Source: F23-D06 sp045600905
Lineage (GTDB): Bacteria > Bacteroidota > Bacteroidia > Bacteroidales > WCHB1-69
Length of the DNA stretch: 21,980 nt
Assembly: GCA_045600905.1 (NCBI GenBank)
Contig: JAZRYT010000162.1
Location: forward strand, 1-21,980
Reading direction: 5' to 3'
Shown: piece by piece, positions 21,818 through 21,980 of the stretch
How positions within the stretch are numbered: position 1 is the stretch's first letter
Layout of the letters: the number at the start of each line of letters is the position of its first letter
Translations under genes and position numbers: made by a program
Notes under the pieces: model-generated
Told to the model about the DNA's origin: nothing
Databases searched by the model: none
What the model saw: the letters and a program-made list of their open reading frames with translations, nothing else

Positions 21818-21980
21818 ATTTCCACGACCACATACCAGAAAAGTTCCCTCCGTTCCGCTAATGGGGGTTATCGGTACTTCTTCAACGGGCAGGAGGCTGA
21901 CAATGAGGTGCTTGGAGAAGGGGCTTTGCACGCCTTCGAGTACCGCATGCACGACACCCGCATCGGACGGTTCTGGAGCG
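21815..21980 (+). CDS. RHS-core head of cassette 5 (partial, runs off window)
   Basis: Open from ATG to the right edge (55 codons). MISTTTYQKSSLRSANGG and YRYFFNGQE match the other heads, including CAG rather than TAG at codon 8. After NGQE the sequence switches to another RHS-core lineage: ADNEVLGEGALHAFEYRMHD and TRIGRFWS, against VYGEGGLTGYEFRQYDTRLGR in cassette 3. The gene is intact as far as seen. Its effector domain lies outside the window. Confidence 0.8.
   Translation, partial: MISTTTYQKSSLRSANGGYRYFFNGQEADNEVLGEGALHAFEYRMHDTRIGRFWS

Noticed and set aside
21653..21952. Minus-strand ORF with VEEVPITPISGTEG, also present at 15236-15592
   Set aside because: It recurs only because it is the antisense shadow of the repeated RHS head; it has no start signal or family features.

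Overview
The window looks like a chromosomal segment of a Bacteroidota bacterium, most likely order Bacteroidales. The evidence is a secreted protein with a type IX secretion (T9SS) C-terminal sorting domain, a DUF4296 lipoprotein, and several promoters with the Bacteroidota-type TAnnTTTG -7 element (979-986, 3590-3597, 10170-10177 on +; 657-664 and 875-882 on -). No RNA gene, CRISPR array, transposase or integrase was seen.

Left and middle part (1-14803) is ordinary chromosomal content. It holds a patatin-like phospholipase cut by the left edge (-), an unlisted 31-aa membrane-peptide ORF (-), a small lipoprotein (+), a decayed ORF (-), a T9SS-exported adhesin-like protein (-), an S41 C-terminal processing protease with an O-antigen-ligase-like membrane protein right behind it (+), then on the minus strand tRNA nucleotidyltransferase, a DUF4296 lipoprotein and an iron-dependent alcohol dehydrogenase. 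This is followed by a compact three-gene plus-strand operon of two SGNH-hydrolase-like proteins and an MBOAT acyltransferase, which probably O-acetylates an extracytoplasmic glycan.

Right part (about 14935-21980) is an AT-richer accessory island, the most interesting part of the window. It is an array of at least five short cassettes that all begin with the same 19-nt block, TATCTTCGCGCCATGATTT (from 15278, 17005, 18671, 21085 and 21803). The block combines a -7-like promoter element with an ATG four bases later. The ATG opens a 'headless' RHS reading frame (MI-TT-Y ... YRYFFNGQE ... GRWWGVD): the RHS-associated core without the YD-repeat shell. Different C-terminal modules and downstream genes follow each copy, usually overlapping or within a few bases: an OmpA-like secreted protein (cassette 1); a toxin tail with a small cytoplasmic immunity candidate, then a second OmpA-like protein and a lipoprotein (cassette 2); an intact RHS-zinc metallopeptidase with a large secreted partner (cassette 3); a 26-codon leader coupled to a WG-repeat protein (cassette 4); and a fifth RHS head running off the right edge.

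Decay is visible: amber codons in heads 1 and 2, a frameshifted toxin tail, orphaned 3' ends of partner genes, and a 380-bp gap-free direct repeat (14992-15371 = 16719-17098) that marks a 1727-bp tandem duplication. I interpret the island as a polymorphic-toxin cassette store in which every cassette carries its own promoter-like start and most partner proteins are exported. The left border coincides with a truncated membrane-protein gene remnant (14800-14937, -).
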